From Ktedonospora formicarum (GTDB lineage Bacteria; Chloroflexota; Ktedonobacteria; Ktedonobacterales; Ktedonobacteraceae), in NCBI RefSeq assembly GCF_016587355.1, contig NZ_BNJF01000001.1, positions 1,302,001 through 1,366,000 of the forward strand: 64,000 bases of DNA, read 5' to 3'. The first letter of the stretch is position 1. Every line of letters begins with the position of its first letter. The position numbers and the translations under genes were made by a program. The notes below the pieces were generated by a model that worked only from the letters and a program-made list of their open reading frames with translations, made no database searches and had not been told where the DNA came from. Below are positions 34,128 to 42,955 of the stretch, piece by piece.

Positions 34128-35081
34128 TCATTTCGGTTCGACTATGACGGCGAAACCAGCCCAATACTTATTAAAGGTGTTGATATCCATTACCTGCATG
34201 TTCAGCTTTGAGGAGTCTGTGAGGTAGACACTTTTGCTATTACCTCCCCTGGCAATCAGGAGGTGCCCACCGGACCAGCGTTCGGGAGGGAAGCCAATGA
34301 TAATGGGACGACCACTATTGCCAATACGAATCAGGTCTTGCGCCGTCGGCTTGTTCAGCCATGTTGTTTTAAAGTTGAAGCGCGCGACCGTTCGATCAAT
34401 GCCCTTCGGTTCCAAGAGCCCTAACTCAGGTGTTATGGCATGAACAGCAGTCTCAGCATTCAGAATATCAGTAATGCGATACTGCTTACCCGTCTTATTC
34501 ATGGTATTATATGCATTAATCACTTCCGTCATCGCGGCAGTGGAACAGGCAGAATAGGCCCAGGTTTTATATTCCTGGTCATTCCGGTACTGCGCGGGAT
34601 CGAGTTGGCTGAGTCGAACCATTGAGCTTGAAGCTCGAATCGTTTCCTTGATCGTTGGCGTCGTTGAGGAGGCAGGGGGCGAGGCTGAGACGGCCACGTC
34701 AGGCCATTGCTGTTGGAGGAGGGTTGGAGAGGAAAAGACATGCGACCAGAGCCAGATGCCCGCAACAATCACCGTTCCAAGAATAAGCAAAGCTCCAAAG
34801 AGCGAGCGACTAGAAAACGAGCCGCGAACACCCGCCCAGGAGAGCGCGCCTACACGCGGCTCCCATTGATACTCATAATGGGTCTGTAGAATCGGACGCC
34901 GCGAACGAGTAGTCCGGCCACGAACATCGCTCATAAGGGCCCGCGAAGCACGACGATTCCTACTATTCACATAGGAGATTGGTCGCTCATCCGAGTCTGA
35001 ATGGTGAGAACGTGGTGAGAGAAACAGCCCACAGAGGATCGCGACAGCCGCGATAAGGAGGATGAATATAGGAACAAACAT
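34128..35081 (-). CDS. Membrane-anchored C39-like (papain-fold) peptidase
   Basis: 317 residues. A hydrophobic helix at 1-21, a basic cytoplasmic-looking stretch (22-93), a second helix (about 94-114), then an outside domain. The domain (about 150-317) is Peptidase_C39_2-like, with Cys179 in YSACSTAAMTEVI, His273 in SGGHLLIARGG and Asp289 in VYLTDSS, a credible Cys-His-Asp triad. It has no ABC transporter half, so it is not a bacteriocin exporter. The target is unknown. Converges on the pseudokinase gene and is divergent from the 89-residue acidic protein. Confidence 0.75.
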   Translation of the reverse strand: MFVPIFILLIAAVAILCGLFLSPRSHHSDSDERPISYVNSRNRRASRALMSDVRGRTTRSRRPILQTHYEYQWEPRVGALSWAGVRGSFSSRSLFGALLILGTVIVAGIWLWSHVFSSPTLLQQQWPDVAVSASPPASSTTPTIKETIRASSSMVRLSQLDPAQYRNDQEYKTWAYSACSTAAMTEVINAYNTMNKTGKQYRITDILNAETAVHAITPELGLLEPKGIDRTVARFNFKTTWLNKPTAQDLIRIGNSGRPIIIGFPPERWSGGHLLIARGGNSKSVYLTDSSKLNMQVMDINTFNKYWAGFAVIVEPK

Positions 35082-35473
35082 CCATGTACTCCAGTGTTTT
35101 CAGCACTTCCTAATTAAGAACTTCAATGTAACGATGTACTGCTCTGCTGAGCGCTGGCAGTCATCCCAGAAGGGATTCAAATGCCCACATTGCTTGTAGC
35201 GCCCTGTTTGCTCTAAGGCTACTATACATTACCATTGATCGAAACGCAATGTACGCACCCGCAGCCATCACAAGTACTATACCATATGATTTCTTAGGAT
35301 TTCAAAGAAATCCACAGCATCTCTTCGCGCCTTAGCCACTTGTCTCCCTTTATCCAGGCTGCCAGCTCCCCCCTTCTCTCCCCTATCCAAGTAGCGACAG
35401 ACCATTCCTCAGAAGCATGGGTCCTTCAACGAAGCCGCATAGCGGCCTGCGTTGGTCAGCAGAACAGGATAAC

Positions 35474-35508
35474 CTGTGTCAGCCCTTACTTGGTAAGGGC
35501 TGACACAG
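35474..35508. repeat. 16-bp perfect hairpin in intergenic region
   Basis: CTGTGTCAGCCCTTAC and GTAAGGGCTGACACAG flank three bases. It lies in the 481-base gap 35082-35562, 55 bases upstream of the small acidic protein and with no gene ending nearby on the plus strand, so its role as terminator is unclear. It could end a short unannotated transcript or act in a leader. Nothing else is visible in the gap. Confidence 0.6.
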
Positions 35509-35562
35509 TCATGGAAATGCGCTATGATACGCTCAACATATCACGCGAAAGGGCGACACAGC

Positions 35563-35832
35563 ATGTATATCTACTATGTCTTACGCGGTAAACGAGGTGA
35601 CGAGATCGTCGAATTTGACGATGACATTGAGCAGGATACTTTCTCCGGTATCGATCTAACAGAAGGGCTGGATGTCATCCAGCATATTACGAACAAGCTA
35701 CACGCCGATGAGCAAAATATCGAATGGAACGAATGCGATCTCACCAACGAATACTTTGATCGCGAGGATAGCTATATTTTCTATCAGCAGCGCTGGATAA
35801 GGCGCTCGGAGACCCCCTGGCGCAAGGAGTAA
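35563..35832 (+). CDS. Small acidic protein of unknown function
   Basis: 89 residues starting MYIYYVLRGKRGDEIVEFDDD, rich in Asp, Glu and aromatic residues (EYFDREDSYIFYQQRWIRR), with no membrane segment, Cys pair or leader-peptide pattern. The ATG at 35563 follows AAAGGG. An ATG 13 codons upstream is less likely. It ends 33 bases before the asparagine-synthetase-like gene and probably shares its transcript. I do not recognise the family. A small partner or regulator of the next enzyme is an inference from position only. Confidence 0.6.
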   Translation: MYIYYVLRGKRGDEIVEFDDDIEQDTFSGIDLTEGLDVIQHITNKLHADEQNIEWNECDLTNEYFDREDSYIFYQQRWIRRSETPWRKE

Positions 35833-35865
35833 CAAGCTCCAGTTAGCGCGAAATGAGGTGAGATC

Positions 35866-37437
35866 ATGGCGGTACTCGCAGGATGGATTACCAGCGAGCA
35901 GGTTCCTTTAGAGACGATAGAGCAAGTATTAACAAGCATGGGCAACGCACTGGAGCGTGCTGGTGGAACCCCAGCGCGCTCTGCCCAACCCGGCGCGGGT
36001 ATTCTCTCCTTCTCTGACACAGCTTATGCTACACGCCAGAACGATGATCCTCCCCTGCTAGACTGGACGCCTGAGCGCCGCACGCTGGTCTACAGGCGTC
36101 CAGTCTCAGGACAGCACCCGCTCTACTACATTGAGGATTGGCCCGCGCAGGGAAACCTGCTCTTCGCCAGCGAGATCAAGGCACTGCTCGCGGTAGGTAT
36201 ACCGCGCCGCCTACGCCCAGCAGGATTGGCGGCTCTCCTGCGCTATGGCTTTCTTCCCGCACCCTGGACCCTCTTTGAAGATATCAACATTGTTCCCGCT
36301 GGTTCACATCTCCGCTGGCAGCACACGCGCCTAATCATTAGCCCGCCAGTTGCCCCCTCCTCCGAAGTCACAACACCCACTAGACCAGACCAGATACGCG
36401 ACCAGCTACAGGAGATCGTGTCAGGCCTGATTCCACCTCATCCACAACCAATAGTAGGCTATACTGGCGGCGACACGGACTCCACACTGGCTCTTGCACT
36501 TGCGGCTTACGCCAGTGAGAACACTAGCCAGCAACCTCTTACACTCACATCATTTGACTATAAGCAAAGCAGAGATATAAAAAGGCGCGCATACTTACGG
36601 GATTTGAGTCAGCACTGGCAAAGCCAATTGCTAGAAGTAGGAGGAGTGGACCAGCCTGAGTTCTGGCACGCAACCCTCTATGCGACCGAAACCCCTTGTC
36701 TGGATACACGCTTGCTCGCCTGGCACCAGTTACTCCATACCAGCGCCCTCGAAACAGGAGCACGCGTAGCGTTCTGTGGTCTGGGAGGATCATCTCATCT
36801 GGAAACCGCAGCTCAGCCGCCTATGTCAGACCCTCTCAGCGCTTATGCCCAGACACAGCAAGAGGCGCTTGCATATGACCTCTTCTCCTACTTTACCTCA
36901 GATTTACGTGAAGCCATCCACGGAACGGAGCCATGGGAGCTAACAACGCATGCACGCCGCCTCGCGCGCCTCGCTGAGCAGCTACCACATTCAGAACAGC
37001 GCCAAACCTACCTGGACAGGCACTTGCGGCTGCCAGATGGCCTTGTAGCTCCTATCACAAAACTCGCACAGCAAGAGCACATTGCTCTACACTCGCCTTA
37101 CCTACACCCACATCTGCTCTCCTCCCTATCTCCGATGCCCGCCAGAGACATACTAGCCGGTGTACTTCCGGATGGAGCTTCTCCACTCCTAACAAATGAA
37201 CAAGCCTCCCTCACGCTCCCCTGTGCCTCACTCTGGCAAGTTGAACATTCCGAACTCCTCCAATCACTGCTCTCAGTGGAGGCTTTGCGCGCTACGGGGC
37301 TCTTCGATGCACAAGCGGTTCAACAACTTCTCCGCCAGCCACCACCCCCACACATCAGCACCAGTGGGCGCCATCCCCTTGTCGCTATCGTCACACTTCA
37401 GTTGTGGTGCCAACTTTATGGCGTCTCTTGGTCATAA
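35866..37437 (+). CDS. Asparagine-synthetase-like protein with inactive glutaminase site
   Basis: 523 residues with the asparagine synthetase B layout. The N-terminal Ntn half (1-150) keeps YRRPVSGQHPLYYIEDW and FASEIKALL, but the obligatory Cys2 is absent: the protein starts MAVLAGW where active enzymes start MCGI. The C-terminal half has the PP-loop ATP site as GYTGGDTDSTLALALAAYA (200-206), a T-for-S and extra-D variant of SGGxDS. Such glutaminase-dead homologues include beta-lactam synthetases and lasso-peptide cyclases, which activate a carboxylate by adenylation. No lasso precursor or B protein is visible. ATG start. Converges with the acyl-CoA ligase gene. Confidence 0.75.
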   Translation: MAVLAGWITSEQVPLETIEQVLTSMGNALERAGGTPARSAQPGAGILSFSDTAYATRQNDDPPLLDWTPERRTLVYRRPVSGQHPLYYIEDWPAQGNLLFASEIKALLAVGIPRRLRPAGLAALLRYGFLPAPWTLFEDINIVPAGSHLRWQHTRLIISPPVAPSSEVTTPTRPDQIRDQLQEIVSGLIPPHPQPIVGYTGGDTDSTLALALAAYASENTSQQPLTLTSFDYKQSRDIKRRAYLRDLSQHWQSQLLEVGGVDQPEFWHATLYATETPCLDTRLLAWHQLLHTSALETGARVAFCGLGGSSHLETAAQPPMSDPLSAYAQTQQEALAYDLFSYFTSDLREAIHGTEPWELTTHARRLARLAEQLPHSEQRQTYLDRHLRLPDGLVAPITKLAQQEHIALHSPYLHPHLLSSLSPMPARDILAGVLPDGASPLLTNEQASLTLPCASLWQVEHSELLQSLLSVEALRATGLFDAQAVQQLLRQPPPPHISTSGRHPLVAIVTLQLWCQLYGVSWS

Positions 37438-37491
37438 CAGAAACGCCGCTTCCAATAGGATTGGAAGCAGCGCTTACTTCGATATTTGCGG

Positions 37492-39117
37492 CTAAGAAGG
37501 CAATTCATGCATGCTGAACTGGTTGCGTAGGACCTTCTTATCGAACTTGCCAACGCTGGTCTTTGGAACAGCATCAATGAATACCACATCATCGGGCAAC
37601 CACCACTTCGCTACATGAGGACGTAGGTACTCAAGAATCTCCTCGCCAGTGGTCTGATCTACATACTCCGGTTTGAGCACTACACAAGCCAGGGGACGTT
37701 CGGACCATTTGGGATGCGGAATCCCCACTACGCAGGCCTCAAGCACCTTGGGGTGACCCATCAATAGATTCTCTAGCTCTACAGAGCTAATCCATTCCCC
37801 GCCAGATTTCACAAGATCCTTGGTCCGATCAACGAGGTGCAAACTGCCATCTTGATCAACAACAGCGACATCTCCGGTACGTAGCCAGCCGTCCGCGAAC
37901 TTGGCAGCGGACTCGCTATCTTTATAATATGCGCGTGCCACCCAGGGACCACGCACCTGAAGTTCACCGTAGGTCTCGTTATCCCAGGGAACCTCCTGGC
38001 CCGTCTCCATATTGACGACGCGAAACTCAACACCAGGGATAACCGTCCCTTGTCGGGCTCGCGCACTAAACTGCTCCTCCTCCGATTGCTCAAGCTGATA
38101 GCTACGCAGCCGCGCAATCGAAGCCAGCGGTGAGGTCTCTGTCATGCCCCAGGCATGCAGCAGTGTGATACCTTGCTTTTGCAAACCCTCGATCAGCGCT
38201 TGAGGTGCTGCGGAACCACCACAGACAATGGAACGCAGTGCGGAGAAATCAAAGTGCTCCTTCCCTAGCAGGCTCAACAGGCCAATCCATATTGTTGGCA
38301 CGCCAGCGGCAAGCGTCACACGCTCGCTCTCCATGAGTTTGCCAATCCTCATAGGATCCATAAAGCGCCCTGGAAAGACAACCTTTGACCCTACCATAGC
38401 GGCAGCATGCACAAAGCCCCAGGCATTCGCATGAAACATCGGCACGATAGGCAGAACAGAGTCCTGCTCACTCAGCGCGGGACCATTCGCCAGCCCCACA
38501 CCCATCGAGTGTAGAAAAATTGAGCGGTGCGAGTAAACAACGCCCTTGGGATTCCCAGTCGTGCCAGAGGTGTAGCACATAGCAGCGGCAGCATTCTCAT
38601 CCAGCTCAGGCCAGGCATAGGTCTCTGGCTGAGCCGCGATAAAGGTCTCGTAATCGACCGAAGGCTGGAGCGCTCCCGTAGCATATGGAGAGTCCCCCAT
38701 GATGACATAGAGTTCGACCGAGGGAAATTGGGGAGCAAGCTTCTCCAGCACAGGAACGAGATCTCCATCCACGAAAATAATCTTATCCTCGGCCTCGTTG
38801 ACAATGTAGGCTAATTGCTCGGCGAAGAGGCGAATATTGAGCGTGTGTAATACCGCTCCCATACAGGGGATCGCATAGTAGAGTTCAAAGTGGCGATAGG
38901 TGTTCCAACCGAAGGTAGCGACACGGTCTCCATCTCGTACGCCGGCACGCGCCAGTGCATTAGCAAGTTGCGCCACACGCTTTCCCCACTCGGCGTAGGT
39001 ATAGCGATGAGGCTCAGCCTCGGTCTGCGTTACAATTTCCTTACGCGGATACAGGCGGATAGCGCGATTAAAGGCATGCTGTAGTGTCAGTGGGAAATCC
39101 ATCATCAAGCCTTGCAT
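37492..39117 (-). CDS. Long/medium-chain fatty-acyl-CoA ligase
   Basis: A 541-residue ANL-superfamily adenylating enzyme. The AMP-binding P-loop is MCYTSGTTGNPKGVVYSHRS (about 180-199), then HAWGMTETSPLA, GWLRTGDVAVVDQDG, the hinge DRTKDLVKSGGEWISSVELEN and the C-terminal catalytic Lys in PKTSVGKFDKKVLR. It activates a fatty acid to acyl-CoA. The N-terminal pattern (YAIPCMGAVLHTLNIRLFAEQLAYIVNEAEDK) is typical of the medium/long-chain acyl-CoA synthetase group. The ATG start has AAAGGAG eight bases upstream. Confidence 0.92.
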   Translation of the reverse strand: MQGLMMDFPLTLQHAFNRAIRLYPRKEIVTQTEAEPHRYTYAEWGKRVAQLANALARAGVRDGDRVATFGWNTYRHFELYYAIPCMGAVLHTLNIRLFAEQLAYIVNEAEDKIIFVDGDLVPVLEKLAPQFPSVELYVIMGDSPYATGALQPSVDYETFIAAQPETYAWPELDENAAAAMCYTSGTTGNPKGVVYSHRSIFLHSMGVGLANGPALSEQDSVLPIVPMFHANAWGFVHAAAMVGSKVVFPGRFMDPMRIGKLMESERVTLAAGVPTIWIGLLSLLGKEHFDFSALRSIVCGGSAAPQALIEGLQKQGITLLHAWGMTETSPLASIARLRSYQLEQSEEEQFSARARQGTVIPGVEFRVVNMETGQEVPWDNETYGELQVRGPWVARAYYKDSESAAKFADGWLRTGDVAVVDQDGSLHLVDRTKDLVKSGGEWISSVELENLLMGHPKVLEACVVGIPHPKWSERPLACVVLKPEYVDQTTGEEILEYLRPHVAKWWLPDDVVFIDAVPKTSVGKFDKKVLRNQFSMHELPS

Positions 39118-39354
39118 GAGATCGCTCCTTTGTGATGCTCAAAACGATAGACGACCTGAAATACCCTGACAATGCGAATTTATAATGTTATCCGCAATTA
39201 TAGCATAAGCAATGCACCATACAACCAGGTCTCCGAAGCGCCTTCAATTCTTAATACTGCTACTCGTAGCCTCGCATGGCAATATTAGGCCTGGGATGCT
39301 ATACTCAAAGAAGTTTTGTTCTAGATAGAATAGAGGGACGGTCAAAGAACTCCA

Positions 39355-39669
39355 ATGAGCGCATATGGATGCTATGTTAAGTTCACCACGAAGCCAGGAC
39401 AGCGCGATACGTTCGTCACCTACCTGCTAAACGCAGCCTCTGCCATGGAGAAGGTTCCGGGGTGCCAACTCTATATCGTCAACACCTCACCAACCGAACC
39501 CGAATGTGTCTGGGTCACGGAGGTATGGAACAGCCAGGAGGAACATGACGCATCGCTCACCATCGAGGGAGCACAAGAAACTATTCAGCTAGCCATCCCA
39601 CTTCTCGCTGGCGCGCCAGAGAAGATCGATATTCAGCCAGTCGGAGGGAAAGGGTTGATTCAGGCATAG
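39355..39669 (+). CDS. ABM-domain (antibiotic biosynthesis monooxygenase-like) protein
   Basis: A 104-residue ferredoxin-like protein of the ABM family: YGCYVKFTTKPGQRDTFVTYLL, PGCQLYIVNTSPTEPECVWVTEVWNSQEEHDASLT. The family includes quinol monooxygenases and heme-degrading enzymes, but many members have no known reaction. ATG start at 39355. Alone, divergent from the acyl-CoA ligase and convergent with folC. Confidence 0.82.
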   Translation: MSAYGCYVKFTTKPGQRDTFVTYLLNAASAMEKVPGCQLYIVNTSPTEPECVWVTEVWNSQEEHDASLTIEGAQETIQLAIPLLAGAPEKIDIQPVGGKGLIQA

Positions 39670-39682
39670 CCCAAGCAGATAA

Positions 39683-39722
39683 AGAGCCGCCCGGTTAAGA
39701 TTAATCTCAACCGGGCGGCTCT
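39683..39722. terminator. Bidirectional terminator between ABM gene and folC
   Basis: AGAGCCGCCCGGTT and AACCGGGCGGCTCT form a perfect GC-rich 14-bp stem. The loop contains its own palindrome, AGATTAATCT, and AGATAAAGAGCC/GGCTCTTTATCT offer an alternative outer pairing. Confidence 0.75.
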
Positions 39723-39746
39723 CTGGCTGGCTCTTTATCTGGAGAA

Positions 39747-41165
39747 CTAGTGGTCAACGCCTTCGATCTCAGAGGCGGCAAGTTGATCGCCGCGAGCCGC
39801 AGCCCAGCGTAGGGCCTCGCCCGCCAGATAGATCGAGCCAGTAGCACACACAAGATCTTCGGGAGCCGCCAACCCAACCGCCATATCGAGCGCCGCCTCA
39901 CTGGTAGGCGCGCTCAGGAGTTCTACCCGTGGCGCATGTTCCGCAAAGAGGGCTCTCAGATCTTCGAGAGGGGTCACGCGGGGATTATTCATGCTTGTCA
40001 GGACTACAGCATCGGCCTGGGCCAGTTCTTTGATGATGCCCACCAGATCCTTGTCTTTGGAGGTACTAAGGACGAAAATCAGGCGACGCGGATCAAACGT
40101 CACGTGCAGTGCTCGCACCAACTTTTGAATTGAGTCGGTATTGTGAGCACCATCCACGACAATTGTTGGCTGGCGACCCACAACCTCGATGCGCGCGGGC
40201 CAGTGGACAGATGCCAGCCCTTTACGTAGCGCCGCTTCATCCCAGTCGATTCCTTTCTCACGCAGCATCTCAAGCGTTGCTACAGCCACAGTGGCATTCT
40301 CTAGTTGATGCTCACCCGCCAGGGCTAATTCGAGGTTTGCATACTCACGCTCAGGCGTCCAGACTGTGAAGCACTGACGTGAGCCGATACGCTCATTCAG
40401 TTGATAGCGATAGCTTAGTGATGGCAGAGAGCCAGCCTCAACCTCTGTCTGGGCCGTATCGCCAGCGGCAGAGCCGACACGCACCATTCGTGCCTGCCTC
40501 TCGCTGGCCTTAGCAGCGATAGCAAGCAAAGCTTCTGGCGCGCTCGCTGAGGTTACAACCAGGCCATTCTCTTTGATAATTCCGGCCTTCTCCGTCGCAA
40601 TCTGCTTCAATGTATTGCCCAGTACACTCATGTGGTCATAACTGATGGAGGTAATCACCGAAACCAGAGGATGTGTCAGGTTGGTTGCGTCGAGACGCCC
40701 TCCCAGCCCAACTTCGACCACGGCGTGTTGCACATGGCTATGTGCAAAATAAAGAAACGCCAGGGCTGTACCAATCTCGTAGGTGATGAAGGGACCATAC
40801 TCATGGTCGGCTTGAACGCGCTCAACCTCGCGCTTGATCTCTGGGATCAGGTTGCCAACCTCAACCTCTGGAATGAGAGCACCATTAACGCGTATCCGCT
40901 CGCGGAAGGTATGGAGATCAGGCTGGGTATAGAGTCCGGTCTTCACCCCCGCCTCACGTAGCACGCTCTCAACCATCGCAGCCGTAGAACCTTTGCCCTT
41001 GGTACCAGCTATCAGGGTGTTACTATACGCATGGTGTGGATCACCTAACAGTTCAAGCAGGCGAGCAGTCCGAGTCAAATTCTCGTTACGATCACGGGTA
41101 TACTTCCCACTTCGTTCATAGTCAGTAAAGCCATAGATATAGGCAAGTGCTTCCTGGTAATTCAC
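39747..41165 (-). CDS. folC: Folylpolyglutamate synthase / dihydrofolate synthase
   Basis: A 472-residue Mur-ligase-fold enzyme that adds glutamate to folates (and perhaps to dihydropteroate). The ATP P-loop is IAGTKGKGSTAAMVESVLREAG, then HTFRERIRVNG, VEVGLGGRLDATN and the C-domain HWPARIEVVGRQPTIVVDGAHN. I start at the GTG 41165, giving VNYQEALAYIYGFTDYE, the normal family N-terminus. A longer frame overlaps folP by 35 bases with unrelated residues. It follows folP at 49 bases in the same direction, forming a folate operon. Confidence 0.93.
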   Translation of the reverse strand: MNYQEALAYIYGFTDYERSGKYTRDRNENLTRTARLLELLGDPHHAYSNTLIAGTKGKGSTAAMVESVLREAGVKTGLYTQPDLHTFRERIRVNGALIPEVEVGNLIPEIKREVERVQADHEYGPFITYEIGTALAFLYFAHSHVQHAVVEVGLGGRLDATNLTHPLVSVITSISYDHMSVLGNTLKQIATEKAGIIKENGLVVTSASAPEALLAIAAKASERQARMVRVGSAAGDTAQTEVEAGSLPSLSYRYQLNERIGSRQCFTVWTPEREYANLELALAGEHQLENATVAVATLEMLREKGIDWDEAALRKGLASVHWPARIEVVGRQPTIVVDGAHNTDSIQKLVRALHVTFDPRRLIFVLSTSKDKDLVGIIKELAQADAVVLTSMNNPRVTPLEDLRALFAEHAPRVELLSAPTSEAALDMAVGLAAPEDLVCATGSIYLAGEALRWAAARGDQLAASEIEGVDH

Positions 41166-41214
41166 AGTTTCGTGTTCTTTCTGTTCGTATTGGTCTACGC
41201 TTGGGCCATAGCAC

Positions 41215-42141
41215 TCAGTCAAGAGCGAAAGTACCCCGTACCACGGCATCGCTCATCTTAACAACGCGCATCATCTCGCGGACATCATGGACACGCACAA
41301 TATCCGCTCCCTGAGCAATCCCCAGCGCCACCGTCGCCGCAGTCCCCTCTACTCGCTCCTCCACAGGTAGGCCCCCAAGGACTTTTCCTATCACAGACTT
41401 ACGCGAGGTACCTAATAAGATAGGACGACCCAGCGCCCGTAATTCGCCCAGGCGATGTAGCATCAGCAGGTCTCCCTCCAATCCCATACCAAAACCAATG
41501 CCGGGGTCAATGATAAGATGTTCCCAGGGGATACCAGCTTTCAGAGCCATGTCAAGGCTATGAGCGAGGAAGCGCGTGATATCGCTTATGAGTTCACGCC
41601 GTTCAAAGCCGCGCATATTCGCCATCAAGATCACAGGCACGCCATAAGCGCGTGCTACGCTCGCTACAAGCGAATCTTTCTGCAAACCCCAGATGTCGTT
41701 TAGCATATCCGCGCCCGCTGCCAGAGCCTTCTCAGCAACCTCAGCTTTAGAGGTATCTACAGAGATAATCACATCGGCGGGCAGCTCAGCATGTAGAGCT
41801 TCAATAACTGGCACCACCCGCTCGGCTTCGTCTCGCGCTGACACCTCTGGGAAACCGGGGCGCGTGGACTCTCCCCCAACATCGATAAAGCGTGCTCCCT
41901 GCGCCACGAAGGACCGCGCCTGTTCCACAGCACGCTTCACCACGTCCTCCCGGCTCACATCGGCAGGCGAGATACCATCACCAGAAAAAGAATCGGGCGT
42001 TACGTTCACGATGCCCATTACATAGGTTTGTCGCCCCCAGTCCAGGCGATGCCGCCCCCAGGTCATAGGAGGTAAAGAGAGAGAGAATTCCATCCACATA
42101 GCGGCCCACAACTCCTGCTCGCTCCGTGCGGCAGGGAACAA
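41215..42141 (-). CDS. folP: Dihydropteroate synthase
   Basis: A 308-residue TIM-barrel enzyme that condenses 7,8-dihydropterin pyrophosphate with p-aminobenzoate. The two signatures are VMGIVNVTPDSFSGDG (about 41-56) and RFIDVGGESTRPGFPEVS. DPGIGFGM and GTSRKSVIGKVLGG follow. The TTG at 42141 has AGAAAGGGGAGG five bases upstream, so I keep it although it gives about 25 residues before the barrel. Upstream partner of folC. Confidence 0.93.
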   Translation of the reverse strand: MFPAARSEQELWAAMWMEFSLSLPPMTWGRHRLDWGRQTYVMGIVNVTPDSFSGDGISPADVSREDVVKRAVEQARSFVAQGARFIDVGGESTRPGFPEVSARDEAERVVPVIEALHAELPADVIISVDTSKAEVAEKALAAGADMLNDIWGLQKDSLVASVARAYGVPVILMANMRGFERRELISDITRFLAHSLDMALKAGIPWEHLIIDPGIGFGMGLEGDLLMLHRLGELRALGRPILLGTSRKSVIGKVLGGLPVEERVEGTAATVALGIAQGADIVRVHDVREMMRVVKMSDAVVRGTFALD

Positions 42142-42336
42142 TGCCGCCTCCCCTTTCTGCTAATCGAAAAACATCCAAATAATACCAATTAGATTCCTTC
42201 TATAGCCACGAAGGCCCCGCTAACATCATATCCCGTTTCGCCGCAAGCGGCAATGTACAAATTTAGTAAAAAAGGTGCTATCGAACGGCCATTTTAGCTG
42301 AATCCATGCCTACAAATGGGCAGCCAACGTCATACT

Positions 42337-42345
42337 TGGTATAAT
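42337..42345 (+). promoter_or_regulatory. Extended -10 promoter
   Basis: TGGTATAAT (TG plus a perfect TATAAT at 42340-42345) lies about 77 bases before the zinc-finger protein gene. No clear -35. Confidence 0.5.
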
Positions 42346-42421
42346 AGCAAGAGAACTTCTAGGAAACCTATTACGCTCAATTTCATCGCACCACCTAAAA
42401 AGATTGTGAGAGCCTGTCATT

Positions 42422-42913
42422 ATGACTCTAAGAAACGCACCCAAACGTCTTCATGGTGTAAGCCCGAGCCGCCGATGTAAAGAATGTGACGAGGAAGCTC
42501 TTGGACGCTGCCCGGATTGTCGCCAGGCATTCTGTCAGGACCACTTCCCCAAACAGCAGCACTCGCCTTGTGCAGAGAAGCAAATGCGCCTGGCACATAC
42601 CCAGGTCTGCTACGTCTGCGGTACCCAAGTCTACCCGGATCAATGGTCAATTTCAAAAACATCACATTTCGTCGATCATTTTAAATGTAATGGATGCGGT
42701 CGTCACGTCTGCGACGAGCTACACACACGACGCAAGAGCGAGGATGTACACATCGTGCGCGAGGGCATGCGTGGACATCGCTACCAGTACACTAATCGTT
42801 ATTGTCAGCTTTGTTCGCCATTGCATCGCGTCGGCGGCATCAGAGGTGTCGCGAGTACAATCACCATTGTTGGCACCGTCGCGGCTATCATCCTATTCTA
42901 CATTAAGCCATAG
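42422..42913 (+). CDS. Tail-anchored double zinc-finger protein (AN1-like plus LIM-like)
   Basis: 163 residues with two cysteine modules and a C-terminal helix. Module 1 has C19, C22, C30, C33, C38, H41, H47 and C50, a spacing very close to the AN1 zinc finger. Module 2 has C63, C66, H86, C89, C92, C97 and a late C128-x2-C131, resembling a LIM-type arrangement. Residues about 141-160 are hydrophobic, and only a few residues follow, so the protein should be tail-anchored with the fingers in the cytoplasm. ATG start. 42 bases before the polyprenyl synthase gene in the same direction. Function unknown. Confidence 0.72.
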   Translation: MTLRNAPKRLHGVSPSRRCKECDEEALGRCPDCRQAFCQDHFPKQQHSPCAEKQMRLAHTQVCYVCGTQVYPDQWSISKTSHFVDHFKCNGCGRHVCDELHTRRKSEDVHIVREGMRGHRYQYTNRYCQLCSPLHRVGGIRGVASTITIVGTVAAIILFYIKP

Positions 42914-42955
42914 TTGACGGACCAAAGTCGGCCCATAAGGAAGATCATTTCGTTC

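Noticed and set aside
34128..37437. Lasso-peptide or bacteriocin cluster from the C39-like peptidase plus asparagine-synthetase-like gene
   Set aside because: The C39-like protein has no ABC transporter, it is on the other strand, and no lasso B1/RRE protein or precursor peptide with a conserved Thr at position -2 is visible.
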